This document shows, piece after piece, positions 46,211 to 53,952 of a DNA stretch of 64,000 bases. Each line of letters starts with the position of its first letter. Position 1 is the first letter of the stretch. Source of the stretch: Luminiphilus syltensis NOR5-1B (GTDB lineage Bacteria > Pseudomonadota > Gammaproteobacteria > Pseudomonadales > Halieaceae); contig NZ_DS999411.1 in assembly GCF_000158175.1 (NCBI RefSeq), forward strand, positions 1,850,929 through 1,914,928, given 5' to 3'. Below the pieces are notes generated by a model. The model was given only the letters and a program-made list of their open reading frames with translations, was not told the origin of the DNA and ran no database searches. Both the position numbers and the translations under genes were made by a program.

Positions 46211-46840
46211 ATGGCGGAACAACGCAACGATAATTACCAGGGTGTCTGGGACGGACGACTCGGCTTTGGTAACAAAACGGCCCTGATTGTTATTGATCTT
46301 CTTCAGGGATACACCACAGAGGGCGCGCCGCTATACGCGCCGGGAGTGGTTGAGTGTGTGTCCGAGATGCACGAGCTTCTGGCAGCGGCCCGAAAAGCGC
46401 AGATGATGATTATCCATACCCAGGTCCGCTACAACCCGCATACCTTTGTGGATGGTGGCGTTTGGACGAAAAAGGCACCGGTACTCAAGTCGCTGGTCGA
46501 AGGCGATCCGTCGACGAAATTTTGTGAGGGTATGGAGCCACTTCCGGAAGAGCTACTGATTACCAAGAATTACGCCAGCGCCTTTTTTGGTACATCGCTG
46601 AGCTCAACCCTCACCGCTGCGGGCGTCGACACGCTGCTTATCACGGGTTGCACCACATCGGGGTGTATCCGCGCCACGGCCGTCGATGCCTGCCAGTATG
46701 GGTTTCGTCCGCTGTGCGTGCGGGAGTGCTGTGGCGACCGGCATCCTGACCCCCATGAGGCGAATCTATTTGATATCAATGCAAAGTACGGTGATGTCAT
46801 CAGCAAGCAGGAGGCGCTCGACTACTGTTCAAGTTTGTAG
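46211..46840 (+). CDS. Isochorismatase-family hydrolase (N-carbamoylsarcosine-amidase-like)
   Basis: 209 residues from the ATG at 46211. TALIVIDLLQGYTTEGAPL (catalytic Asp), MIIHTQVRYN, and LLITGCTTSGCIRATAVDA with the catalytic Cys in TTSGCIRA. The catalytic Lys region is ELLITKNYASAFFGTSL. The group includes N-carbamoylsarcosine and related amide/ureido hydrolases. Together with the deacetylase-fold gene it suggests catabolism of a C-N compound. Confidence 0.87.
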   Translation: MAEQRNDNYQGVWDGRLGFGNKTALIVIDLLQGYTTEGAPLYAPGVVECVSEMHELLAAARKAQMMIIHTQVRYNPHTFVDGGVWTKKAPVLKSLVEGDPSTKFCEGMEPLPEELLITKNYASAFFGTSLSSTLTAAGVDTLLITGCTTSGCIRATAVDACQYGFRPLCVRECCGDRHPDPHEANLFDINAKYGDVISKQEALDYCSSL

Positions 46841-46892
46841 TCTTCACTAAAAGCATTATTTCAAAACTCATTAACCATCGAGGGATTTAGCT

Positions 46893-47873
46893 ATGGCGTT
46901 TTTTACACCTATCAAGGGCCGCAAGGTCAAAGTCAGGAAGTCCGCCAAAAGCAAGCTGACGCAGAGTAAGCATTACGATTTTCAGCCGATCGTTGATCGC
47001 AAGCCGTTTACCTTGCCCAAAGGCGCGCGCGTTGCGGTAATGCCGTACGTCAATATCGAACATTTCCCTGCGGCTATCGGTGGAACGCCGCTGGTTCCCG
47101 GTACAGCAGGGTTTAGTCCCGATCCCCTGAATTATGGGTGGCGCGACTACGGTAATCGCGTGGGCCTTTGGCGCATGATGGATATGATGGATGAATTGGG
47201 CATGCGCGGTACGGTTTGCCTCAACGGTGAAATCATTCGCGAGTACCCCCGGATTATAGAAGAGGGCGAGGCGCGCGACTGGGCGTGGATTGGCCATGGT
47301 ATCAACAACGCCCCGGCCAACTTTATTGGTAACGTGCGCAACCCCGATGGTTCTTTGAGTGAGTTGGATGAAGCCCGCGAACGCGAGATTCTCGAATTCA
47401 CACTCAATGGCATGAAGGAAGTGCTCGGTAGAAAGACCAAAGGCTGGTTGTCCCCCTTCCTCACGCATACCGATAATACACCACGTCTGCTCGAGGAATA
47501 TGGCGTCGAGTACCTCTGCGACTACACGGCGGATGATCATCCCTTCCGCTTTAATACGCCGAAGAAAAATCTTATTGCAGTGCCCTATACCGTCGATTTG
47601 AACGACATCCCCGCCTTTCTTAACCTCGGGGTCTCGCCAGAGGTCTTTGGCGACATGATTATCGATCAGTTTGATGTGTTGTACGAAGAGGGCGCTACCA
47701 ACGCCCGCTGCATGCCGATCTGTCTACACACATTCCATGTCGGTCAACCCAATAAGTTCAAACACCTCAAACGGGCCTTTGAGTACATCGCGAAACACGA
47801 TGATGTTTGGTTAACCACGGGTGACGAGGTCAATGACTGGTATCGTAAAGAGTACATGGGAAAGAAAAAGTAG
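46893..47873 (+). CDS. Polysaccharide-deacetylase-fold hydrolase (PuuE/allantoinase-like)
   Basis: 326 residues. The NodB-like fold is seen as VAVMPYVNIEHFPAAIGG, YGWRDYGNRVGLWRMMDMMDELGMRGTVC (split motifs), WIGHGINN, GWLSPFLTHTDNTPRLLEE and ICLHTFHVGQPNKF. Cytoplasmic, without signal peptide. This form hydrolyses amide rings in purine/pyrimidine-like compounds rather than sugars. It starts 52 nt after the isochorismatase gene. Substrate unknown. Confidence 0.83.
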   Translation: MAFFTPIKGRKVKVRKSAKSKLTQSKHYDFQPIVDRKPFTLPKGARVAVMPYVNIEHFPAAIGGTPLVPGTAGFSPDPLNYGWRDYGNRVGLWRMMDMMDELGMRGTVCLNGEIIREYPRIIEEGEARDWAWIGHGINNAPANFIGNVRNPDGSLSELDEAREREILEFTLNGMKEVLGRKTKGWLSPFLTHTDNTPRLLEEYGVEYLCDYTADDHPFRFNTPKKNLIAVPYTVDLNDIPAFLNLGVSPEVFGDMIIDQFDVLYEEGATNARCMPICLHTFHVGQPNKFKHLKRAFEYIAKHDDVWLTTGDEVNDWYRKEYMGKKK

Positions 47874-48158
47874 TGCAGGGGAGGGTGCCTGACTTCGGAG
47901 CGCGTTCATTGGGTGAAGCGGCTGGGTGCGTAACATCGGCGAAAGCCCGAAGGTTTAGGTTTGGTGCGGGTTTAGAGCATCGCCCTACGGCTTGGTTGCA
48001 CATTTTTTCATTAGCCAGCGAATGTCATGCAGGAATGAATGATTCGATTCCCATTGCACATGGTGAAAGTAGTACGAATGCTTCATCATTACCGCTCTTT
48101 GGTATGGATTGGTCTATGCCATGTGAAAAATATACTGGGACATTTTTAGGGGAAAACC

Positions 48159-48743
48159 ATGCAAGTCTTCAAGCAATCAGTAATGACAGTAACTGCGCTA
48201 CTAACCTCCCTTTTCTGGGCAATGACGGTATCAGCGGATAACTTCGATGAGGCGCTACAGAGCTTTAAATTGCAGGAGGAGACCTCGCCTTATTTTGAAG
48301 CGGCGCACGCCTACGCGCTGTTCCCAACGATTGGAAAAGGAGGCATTGGCATTGGTGGTGCCTATGGCAAGGGCCGGGTTTACGAGCAGGGCACCTATAT
48401 CGGTGACGCTTCGATGTCGCAACTGAGCATAGGATTGCAATTCGGTGGCCAAGCCTACAGCATGGTTATTTTTTTCGAGGATGAACGGGCGCTTACAGAG
48501 TTCACCTCCGGTAACTTCGAGTTCGGTGCTCAGGCATCGGCGGTGGCGCTTACCGCGGGGGTCTCTGCGGAAGCGACAACCGGCGGCGGTGTTTCCGCTA
48601 CCGCCAGCGGTGGTAAAAATGATGCCTCACAAATTCAGACAGGTTACCGAAAGGGAATGGCGACTTTTACCGTTGCCAAGGGTGGTGCGATGTACGAAGC
48701 CACACTGGGCGGCCAGAAGTTCAAATACACGGCTTTGGATTGA
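48159..48743 (+). CDS. SYLF/Ysc84-domain periplasmic lipid-binding-like protein
   Basis: 194 residues. A signal peptide ends near TVSADNFD. The SYLF fold shows AYALFPTIGKGGIGIGGAYG, GRVYEQGTYIGDASMSQLSIG, QAYSMVIFFEDERALTEFTS and ASAVALTAGVSAEA. SYLF domains bind lipids (phosphoinositides in eukaryotes); the bacterial role is unclear. A rho-independent terminator follows at 48826. Confidence 0.88.
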   Translation: MQVFKQSVMTVTALLTSLFWAMTVSADNFDEALQSFKLQEETSPYFEAAHAYALFPTIGKGGIGIGGAYGKGRVYEQGTYIGDASMSQLSIGLQFGGQAYSMVIFFEDERALTEFTSGNFEFGAQASAVALTAGVSAEATTGGGVSATASGGKNDASQIQTGYRKGMATFTVAKGGAMYEATLGGQKFKYTALD

Positions 48744-49063
48744 AACCATTGGGTTATGGGTAGCTCGCTTGGGGCTACGGCGTCGGTAATTCGACGAACC
48801 AGGCCGGCTAGTAAATCTAGGAAACGGGCGGTCCTTCGGGGTCGCCTTTTTTATGCCGATTGCTTGCTTCAATTCTGAGATCCTGGCTTTCCCAGATCAA
48901 TGGGATTACCCATGCAAAACTAACCGATTTAGGCCGGATGTCTCTGCTTCAAGGAACGCGGCATCAGCGTCTTTCACGATTTTTTTCTAAAGAGTTGCTG
49001 GGGTTCCCCCTGCGAATCCCACTCCGTTTCGACTGATAACTTCAGGACTGCTGATCACACTTT
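48744..49063. other. Intergenic region, 320 nt, convergent gene ends
   Basis: Contains the SYLF terminator (48826-48852) and the stop side of the GGDEF gene. The last 170 nt are A/T-richer than the coding sequence around them. No other gene is supported. Confidence 0.6.
48826..48852 (+). terminator. Rho-independent terminator of the SYLF gene
   Basis: GGCGGTCC - TTCG - GGGTCGCC stem with two G:T wobbles, followed by a run of six T. It ends transcription from the SYLF gene. Confidence 0.8.
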
Positions 49064-50320
49064 TTAGATTTCTGGGACCACTTCTGGATGGTAAAGTGTA
49101 ATTCGATTTCTTCCGCTGTCCTTTGATTCATACAAAGCAAAATCGGCCAATTTCATCAGTTCATGCAGCTCTTCTTTGTCGGTACTGACGGCGTACCCGG
49201 CGCTAAACGTCACGTCAAACGTCTGCTCTCCAGACGATATGGTCACTTTTTTCAAGGCGGCTTTTAACGACGACAGCGTATTCAACATATCGTCTCTGTT
49301 TCGCGTCACACAAACCACGCCAAATTCTTCACCCCCAATACGCCCGACGACAAATTTCCTGGCGTTGCAGTATTCGTCTAAAAGTCGGGCAAAGACGATT
49401 AGGGTTTCATCTCCCGCCTGATGACCATAGGTATCATTGATGTTTTTGAATAAATCTAAATCGATAATGGCGGCCGCAAGAAAGGTTCCTGGCTGGCGCT
49501 GTTGGATCAACGCTCGGGCGCTTTCAAACAGTGCATTGCGGTTGGCGATACCTGTCAGCGTATCGGTGGTTGATGTAATTTTTAGCTGCTCAAGTAACTT
49601 CTCTTTGATCGATAGATAGGAGCGCAGGTAATACTGGCTGACCAGGAGCAGAATTAACCCTACTACACCACCGTACCCGATCGCGAGTACGACTGGTTTC
49701 TTGAGTGCCTGAAGCTGATCCGCACGGTAATCCAGTCCAAGAACATGCATCACATCTTTATCTTGATAAATTGGAATCATACAACCCACGGTCGACCCAT
49801 AATCATCGGTAAATATCGCTGGATCAACCCAAACCTCACCTTGCTTAAGCACCTCAATGGACATCAAAAAGTCGTCGGGGTATTCATAGGGCTCAAGCCA
49901 GTTAGATGCGACCGCTGACGGAGAACGCTGGCTAACCGCTGCGTATGTGTTGGGGTCTTGCAGCGTATCCAGCAAAAAGTACCAATTATCGCCACTGCCC
50001 CTTAGTGTGTAGATATATTCTATTTTCGGGTTTGACTTGTGGATTATCCCGAGCTTTTCCATAAAGTCGTAGCGTGCCAGCGCGGTGCGCGAGGGATCAC
50101 TCACAAACTCCAAATAGGATTCGGCTGTGAAGGTCGAGACGACTTCTCGACAGAGCAGGGACAGCTCCTCATCCAGTTGCTGTTTGCTGCTGGTAAGCAA
50201 GGAGTAACCGGAAACCAAGGGCATCATAAAAAATGCAGCGATCAAGAATATTCCCTGTGGCCGCATAAACAATCGAGCAAATCGGAATGGTCCTGCTGCA
50301 AATCCATTATTATTCGACAT
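49064..50320 (-). CDS. Membrane-bound diguanylate cyclase (GGDEF) with periplasmic sensor
   Basis: 418 residues. Two membrane segments flank a periplasmic region: GIFLIAAFFMMPLVSGYSLL near the start and LAIGYGGVVGLILLLVS near residue 215. The region between contains YIYTLRGSGDNWYFLLDT and DYGSTVGCMIPIYQDKDV, typical of PDC/CACHE-like sensors. The GGDEF domain has DTLTGIANRNALFE and the active-site RIGGEEFGVV at about residue 328, the intact GGEEF catalytic form. It makes c-di-GMP in response to an unknown signal. Confidence 0.92.
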   Translation of the reverse strand: MSNNNGFAAGPFRFARLFMRPQGIFLIAAFFMMPLVSGYSLLTSSKQQLDEELSLLCREVVSTFTAESYLEFVSDPSRTALARYDFMEKLGIIHKSNPKIEYIYTLRGSGDNWYFLLDTLQDPNTYAAVSQRSPSAVASNWLEPYEYPDDFLMSIEVLKQGEVWVDPAIFTDDYGSTVGCMIPIYQDKDVMHVLGLDYRADQLQALKKPVVLAIGYGGVVGLILLLVSQYYLRSYLSIKEKLLEQLKITSTTDTLTGIANRNALFESARALIQQRQPGTFLAAAIIDLDLFKNINDTYGHQAGDETLIVFARLLDEYCNARKFVVGRIGGEEFGVVCVTRNRDDMLNTLSSLKAALKKVTISSGEQTFDVTFSAGYAVSTDKEELHELMKLADFALYESKDSGRNRITLYHPEVVPEI

Positions 50321-50474
50321 TAATAATGATTCACCTTTGATTCAGTGCCCCTCACCGTATCACTAGATAGCGTTGCATAGACAACAAAAAGTAGGTTTTT
50401 TATAGCGTGGTGGCTGTTATTGATAGTGTTTTTGCGTAGTGCGCGTCGTGTGCTGAGTTTGACGTCTACTTCCT

Positions 50475-50966
50475 CTAATCTGAGACATAGCTTCTGGACA
50501 AATCTACCGTGAAAAAAGGCAATTCTCGAACCGGGATGCTGGCTGATTCTCTCGTGCCATTTGGCTTGCCTCCTGGCGCGCGATAAAGCTTCTCAGCGTT
50601 TGGATCACCTTGGATAATTAATGTTTTACCACCTAGCTCTCTCACCAGGTTCTTTGCATGATCAATCAATGCTCTGCCCACTCCCTTCCCAATGAAGACT
50701 GGCTCGACGAACAGGGCTTCTAGTTCAAATTCTTGGTCATTAAGTTTTTCAATTGCGTAATATTCTAGAAGTTCGCTTTCCTTCTCGGCGACGTAGTAAT
50801 GAAGATCTACAGAGTTCAAGGATCTTTCTGTGACGGTCAATTCATCACGACACGCCTCCATGAATGATTGCGAATACCCCCAATAGGCTTTTGAACGAAG
50901 GGCTAATCCAGTTAACTCTTCGATTTCGTTGGGTTTGGCTTTTCTGATTGTCGGTAGACTAGTCAT
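50475..50966 (-). CDS. GNAT-family acetyltransferase, integron-cassette type
   Basis: 163 residues from the ATG at 50966, 5 nt after the core site GCGTTATGC. GNAT motifs: ELEALFVEPVFIGKGVGRALIDHA (acetyl-CoA loop) and the C-terminus YRAPGGKPNGTRESASIP. That C-terminal pattern recurs in GNAT proteins carried on integron cassettes. The position immediately after an attC-like crossover site is typical of a cassette gene. Substrate unknown. Confidence 0.87.
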   Translation of the reverse strand: MTSLPTIRKAKPNEIEELTGLALRSKAYWGYSQSFMEACRDELTVTERSLNSVDLHYYVAEKESELLEYYAIEKLNDQEFELEALFVEPVFIGKGVGRALIDHAKNLVRELGGKTLIIQGDPNAEKLYRAPGGKPNGTRESASIPVRELPFFTVDLSRSYVSD

Positions 50967-50969
50967 GTC

Positions 50970-51056
50970 GCATAACGCAAAGCACACGGGCGACGAGCCG
51001 CGCAGCGGATTGGCGTCCCAGCCGCCGCAGGCCGCGAGTGATGCGCCTTGTTATGT
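50970..51056 (-). repeat. attC-like recombination site 1
   Basis: On the minus strand the site opens with CATAAC (51055-51050), followed by AAGGCGCATCAC. It ends GTGTGCTTTGC and GCGTTATG (50976-50971). The ends are inverted repeats with R''-like and R'-like boxes and imperfectly paired L boxes, and the length is about 87 bp. GCGTTATG just before the GNAT start is the classical cassette boundary. Confidence 0.75.
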
Positions 51057-51299
51057 TTACCTACCATTGGAGCTTTTATTGTCATTAGGTAAGTCATTGC
51101 AAATAGCGCAATGAATATTTTTGCGAAAACTATAAAAACGCCATAATGCAAAAACTGTTACCGATATCAATGCCCACAATACACCGAACTCAATTGAGTA
51201 CTCTAGACTTCTGCCTTTCAAGTGCTGAACACCTGCTAGCAGGACAAAAATAGCTGGTAGACCTATCGCATATTGAAAAATTCATTTTTTTATTGGCAC
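51057..51299 (-). pseudogene. Broken small membrane-protein ORF (cassette gene)
   Basis: Starting at GTG 51299 (with AGGAG upstream), the frame reads V-P-I-K-K and then a TGA. The same frame then continues for about 70 codons: IFQYAIGLPAIFVLLAG, IEFGVLWALISVTVFALW and HCAICNDLPND. The two hydrophobic spans and CxxC-like end look like real coding sequence. It stops at 51057 next to attC-like site 1. The early in-frame TGA suggests a nonsense-disrupted gene. Confidence 0.55.
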
Positions 51300-51331
51300 A
51301 TTATCTCCTTAATACTCCAAACTAAAGTAAA

Positions 51332-51490
51332 CATAACAGCTTATTAGAGGGAGCGCGCTCGTTTCCCCCATTCCGGTTAATTCCGGGGTCATTCCGTAAG
51401 CTTCCCCGTCAAGTGGACAGTTCAAAAGTAGAGTTTCTGACGGATTGTTCTCTGGCTTCCTGAGGCGTCCGTAACCCTGACTTGTTAGGC
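51332..51490 (-). repeat. attC-like recombination site 2
   Basis: On the minus strand it starts with GCCTAAC (51490-51484), which fits the RYYYAAC box and contains the stop codon of the upstream cassette gene. It ends with GTTATG (51337-51332). Its 3' half repeats about 60 bp shared with site 3. About 159 bp long. Confidence 0.6.
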
Positions 51491-52174
51491 GGAACATGTA
51501 CTGGCCACCTTCCTAGAAATCTCGTTCAGATATTCATCCGCCCAGTTGCAGAAGGACTGATAGGGAGAACTCGGCCAATTTTGATAGCCGGGTAATGCTA
51601 GAGATGGAATAACAAATATTTGGACCCCCTTGGCCATTTCGCATTGAACGAATTCGCTAGGTGTTTTGGGAGGGCCAGGTAAAGCGGGCTTAAGGACGAG
51701 TGCTCTATTAACTTCCTTAACAACGCCGGCACCATGAACGACGACAGCCCTCGGCCTAATCTCGTCAAGAAGGGCACGAAATATTTCGATGCCCCGCTCC
51801 TTCCCGCCATAGTTCTCGGGGAGGGAAAGGTACTTCTTTTTGCCTGTACCATAGCAGACTACATTGGTTTCAATGATTTCCGAGACGCCATGTGATCTGA
51901 GTTTGTCAGTAAACATTTCTATATTTCCCCTAGTTGGGGATGTGTGGGTAACTTCTCGGTAGAATGATCTACAATCTTCCCCATTGCGATTAAGCAAGCT
52001 ATCAATGTAGCGCTCATAATCGATTTTTCCTGTCGAATAGGCGCTTGCTGGGTTGTATCCCACGACGAACACCTTGGCCTTCGAAGGGTCCTTCATATCA
52101 GTCATCCACGGTCTCGGATACTGACCGTTGATCTCCGTTGTAAGCTCCCGAACGAACTCTTCAAACTTATCCAT
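51485..52174 (-). CDS. Cassette gene: putative uracil-DNA-glycosylase-fold protein
   Basis: 229 residues; the TAA stop lies inside the GCCTAAC box of attC-like site 2. KVFVVGYNPASAYSTGKID resembles the first motif of the UDG superfamily (GxNP). ETNVVCYGTGKKK, PRAVVVHGAGVVKEVN and FVIPSLALPGYQNWPSSPY fit later strands, the last resembling a shortened second motif. The catalytic acid of UDG families 1-5 is not clearly present. The fold assignment is tentative; function unknown. Confidence 0.45.
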   Translation of the reverse strand: MDKFEEFVRELTTEINGQYPRPWMTDMKDPSKAKVFVVGYNPASAYSTGKIDYERYIDSLLNRNGEDCRSFYREVTHTSPTRGNIEMFTDKLRSHGVSEIIETNVVCYGTGKKKYLSLPENYGGKERGIEIFRALLDEIRPRAVVVHGAGVVKEVNRALVLKPALPGPPKTPSEFVQCEMAKGVQIFVIPSLALPGYQNWPSSPYQSFCNWADEYLNEISRKVASTCSA

Positions 52175-52194
52175 CGCGCAGATCTCTGAGTGCC

Positions 52195-52260
52195 GCCTAA
52201 CAGCTCATTAGAGGGAGCGGGCTCATTTCGCCCATTCCGGTTAATTCCGGGTTCATTCCC
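52195..52260 (-). repeat. attC-like site 3, apparently truncated
   Basis: On the minus strand the right end, GTTAGGC (52201-52195), lies 21 nt before the UDG-like gene start. The neighbouring 60 bp are about 85% identical to attC-like site 2 (shared AACAGCT-ATTAGAGGGAGCG and CATTCCGGTTAATTCCGG). I see no convincing left-hand RYYYAAC box within the next 150 nt, so the site may be truncated. Confidence 0.55.
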
Positions 52261-52428
52261 TCTAACTCCCATCATTTTTTCACAGTAATCATGACCTTAC
52301 TCCAAATCTGCGGTTAACAGGCGATGCAACCGAGCCATTAGATCCGCTCCTTTTACGCCTAGCGCGTTCGCGGATGTAAGCTTCTACGTCGCGGAATCAG
52401 TAACTTAGATCAGTACTTGCCGCTACGC

Positions 52429-52448
52429 CCGGTGAAAAACCGGTTTTT
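52429..52448 (+). terminator. Small terminator-like hairpin
   Basis: CCGGT - GAAAA - ACCGG followed by five T, on the plus strand. No gene is obviously served, so it could be a leftover of a lost gene. Confidence 0.5.
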
Positions 52449-52780
52449 AATTTATATCTGGGGTCACGTGATCAATGAACAGGTTCGCGCCTAGTACCCC
52501 TGAGGATATACCCCCGCCATTCCGAGCAACCCAACTCGACTGCTGGACCTGCTTCGGCGGCACATGCGCGACCGTGGCTATTTGAGAGTTTTGGTCCACG
52601 GCGGTGGGGATGGAAGTATGAGCTGAATGTAATGAATGCCCGCTTGATAAGGCGCAGTGCCTCCAAAACGGCAGACCTCGCTGCGTTGTGATCGCTCCCG
52701 GGCATCCATGCCCTTCGCGATCGCCCCACATCCTGTGGGGCACCCGCGCCCTGCGGGCGCGTGCCCATCTCCAGCGAGCC

Positions 52781-52834
52781 CCCCCAAATTAAAAAAGGGC
52801 GGCCCTTTCGGGTCACCCTTTTTTAATTTGGGGG
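52781..52834. terminator. Long palindromic hairpin with T and A tracts on both sides
   Basis: Arms of 19 bp pair perfectly: CCCCCAAATTAAAAAAGGG with CCCTTTTTTAATTTGGGGG. An inner CCC/GGG stem closes over TTTC. It can act as a bidirectional terminator. Its inner layout (A-run, GGG, CCC, loop, GGG, CCC, T-run) matches the genuine ssrA terminator. Confidence 0.7.
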
Positions 52835-52849
52835 AGGCGGCGGGAGTTG
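52833..52849. repeat. Partial copy of the ssrA 3' end (17 bp)
   Basis: GGAGGCGGCGGGAGTTG at 52833-52849 is identical to 52990-53006 in ssrA. It covers the 3' acceptor/T-arm portion. The copy is 157 bp away, adjoining a terminator-like hairpin, as in the genuine copy. Such a copy is expected for an integration att site. Confidence 0.7.
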
Positions 52850-52940
52850 CGTCTTCACGGGCGCTGCGCGCCCGCTCGACAGACCTCCCTGCGGTCGGCC
52901 ACCCGCGCCCTCTGGGCGCTCGTTCAGCTGTCACAGCCGC

Positions 52941-52980
52941 TAAAAACAGAAAAGGGCCACCCAATGGGCGACCCTTTTCT
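52941..52980 (-). terminator. ssrA rho-independent terminator
   Basis: On the minus strand, AGAAAAGGG pairs with CCCTTTTCT around an inner CCC/GGG stem, followed by GTTTTTA. It begins 6 nt after the tmRNA CCA end, so it is the natural ssrA terminator. Confidence 0.8.
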
Positions 52981-52985
52981 ATTTT

Positions 52986-53377
52986 TGGTGGAGGCGGCGG
53001 GAGTTGAACCCGCGTCCGCCAGTGCTCTGCCTTCGGCTCTACATGCTTAGTTTCCGTTTACTGATTTAACCGCACACAGCCCAACGGTCAGGACGTGATT
53101 GGCGATCTCCGTAATTGTTTAGCAGCGTAGCCCGGAGCCTACCTTGCTGCGATCCAGTTCTATATGACAGTCACTAACGCGGGGCTGGAACCTTGCTAGA
53201 GACCGCTAGGGCCGAAGCCACTAGATGGTGCTTTCACAGGCTACTTACGCAGCGAGTTGGGCACCGTAGTTGTCGTCATTGGCAACTAATAGTTTGCAGC
53301 TTTGGATTTACGTGATTGGCTACCATCACGGCATGCACCTTAGGGTTTACTACCGTCGTCGAATCCGTAACGCCCCC
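52986..53377 (-). ncRNA. ssrA: tmRNA (trans-translation RNA)
   Basis: On the minus strand the RNA starts GGGGGC (53377) and ends GCCTCCACCA (52986). The acceptor pairs GGGGGC with GCCTCC, with one G-U. The T-arm is GTTCAACTCCCGCC. The tag reading frame GCC AAT GAC ... GCG TAA lies at 53283-53245 and encodes ANDDNYGAQLAA. About 392 nt. It rescues stalled ribosomes with SmpB, encoded at 63011-63496. Confidence 0.97.
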
Positions 53378-53512
53378 AAGTGACCCGACAGTATAGCACG
53401 ACAAAAATTGGCGTCTTTGGTGTGCTTGAGGGCCTACCTGGTTAGCAGCTACCAGTTGACACCGACCCCCAGTTCGCCAACGCTGTCGAAAAAGAGGCTA
53501 GGGGTGAACTCA

Positions 53513-53920
53513 ATGGACTTTTCAACGGTTAACTGGATCGCGGTAATTGTCGCGGCCTTTTCGGGCTTTGTGATTGGCGGACTCTGGTATTCGCCGGTCC
53601 TGTTTGGGAATACCTGGATGGAGGCCGCGGGATTGTCTGAGGAGCAGGTGCGTTCTGGCAATAACGCAAAAATATTCGGATTTTCGTTTTTCTTTCTGCT
53701 GGTTATGAGCGCCAACCTGGCAGTATTCCTCAACACGCCCGATATAACCTGGCAGAGCGGTGCGTTTTACGGTTTTCTCGCCGGTTTTGGCTGGGTTTTT
53801 TTCGCGCTGGGTATTGTTGCTCTCTTTGAACTGCGCTCCTGGACTTACATCTTCGTCAACGGCGGCTACTGTGTGGTCGCATTGACGGTTATGGGTATGA
53901 TTCTGGGCGGTTGGCGCTGA
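53513..53920 (+). CDS. DUF1761 family membrane protein
   Basis: 135 residues from the ATG at 53513. Four hydrophobic segments: NWIAVIVAAFSGFVIGGLWYSPVLFG, FFFLLVMSANLAVFL, GAFYGFLAGFGWVFFALGIVALF and GYCVVALTVMGMILGGW. GGLWYSPVLFGNTWM is the family's characteristic start. Function unknown. It is upstream of azlC. Confidence 0.85.
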   Translation: MDFSTVNWIAVIVAAFSGFVIGGLWYSPVLFGNTWMEAAGLSEEQVRSGNNAKIFGFSFFFLLVMSANLAVFLNTPDITWQSGAFYGFLAGFGWVFFALGIVALFELRSWTYIFVNGGYCVVALTVMGMILGGWR

Positions 53921-53952
53921 TCTGCTTAGGTGAGCTCGCGTATGCTTAGGGC

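Larger units (their letters stand above)
52202..52985. other. Non-coding stretch rich in hairpins
   Basis: Between the cassette array and ssrA. It holds a terminator-like hairpin at 52429, several GC-rich repeats (ACCCGCGCCC-type hairpins near 52741, 52854 and 52902), a long palindrome (52781-52834), a partial ssrA 3' copy and the ssrA terminator. Open frames here run through inverted repeats and do not look coding. Confidence 0.6.

Noticed and set aside
47873-48241. A 122-codon plus-strand ORF before the SYLF gene
   Set aside because: It needs a GTG overlapping the previous stop, has low-complexity sequence and runs into the SYLF signal region in another frame. It is more likely a promoter and leader region.
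50321-50474. A fourth attC-like site downstream of the GNAT gene
   Set aside because: There are loose matches (GTTTGAC near 50458 and AGACAAC near 50379), but the boxes break the consensus and the arms do not pair well.
52447-53007. Several ORFs of 98-128 codons on both strands
   Set aside because: They run through hairpins, inverted repeats and the tmRNA 3' end, with Arg/Pro-rich sequences. They look like consequences of GC-rich repeats.
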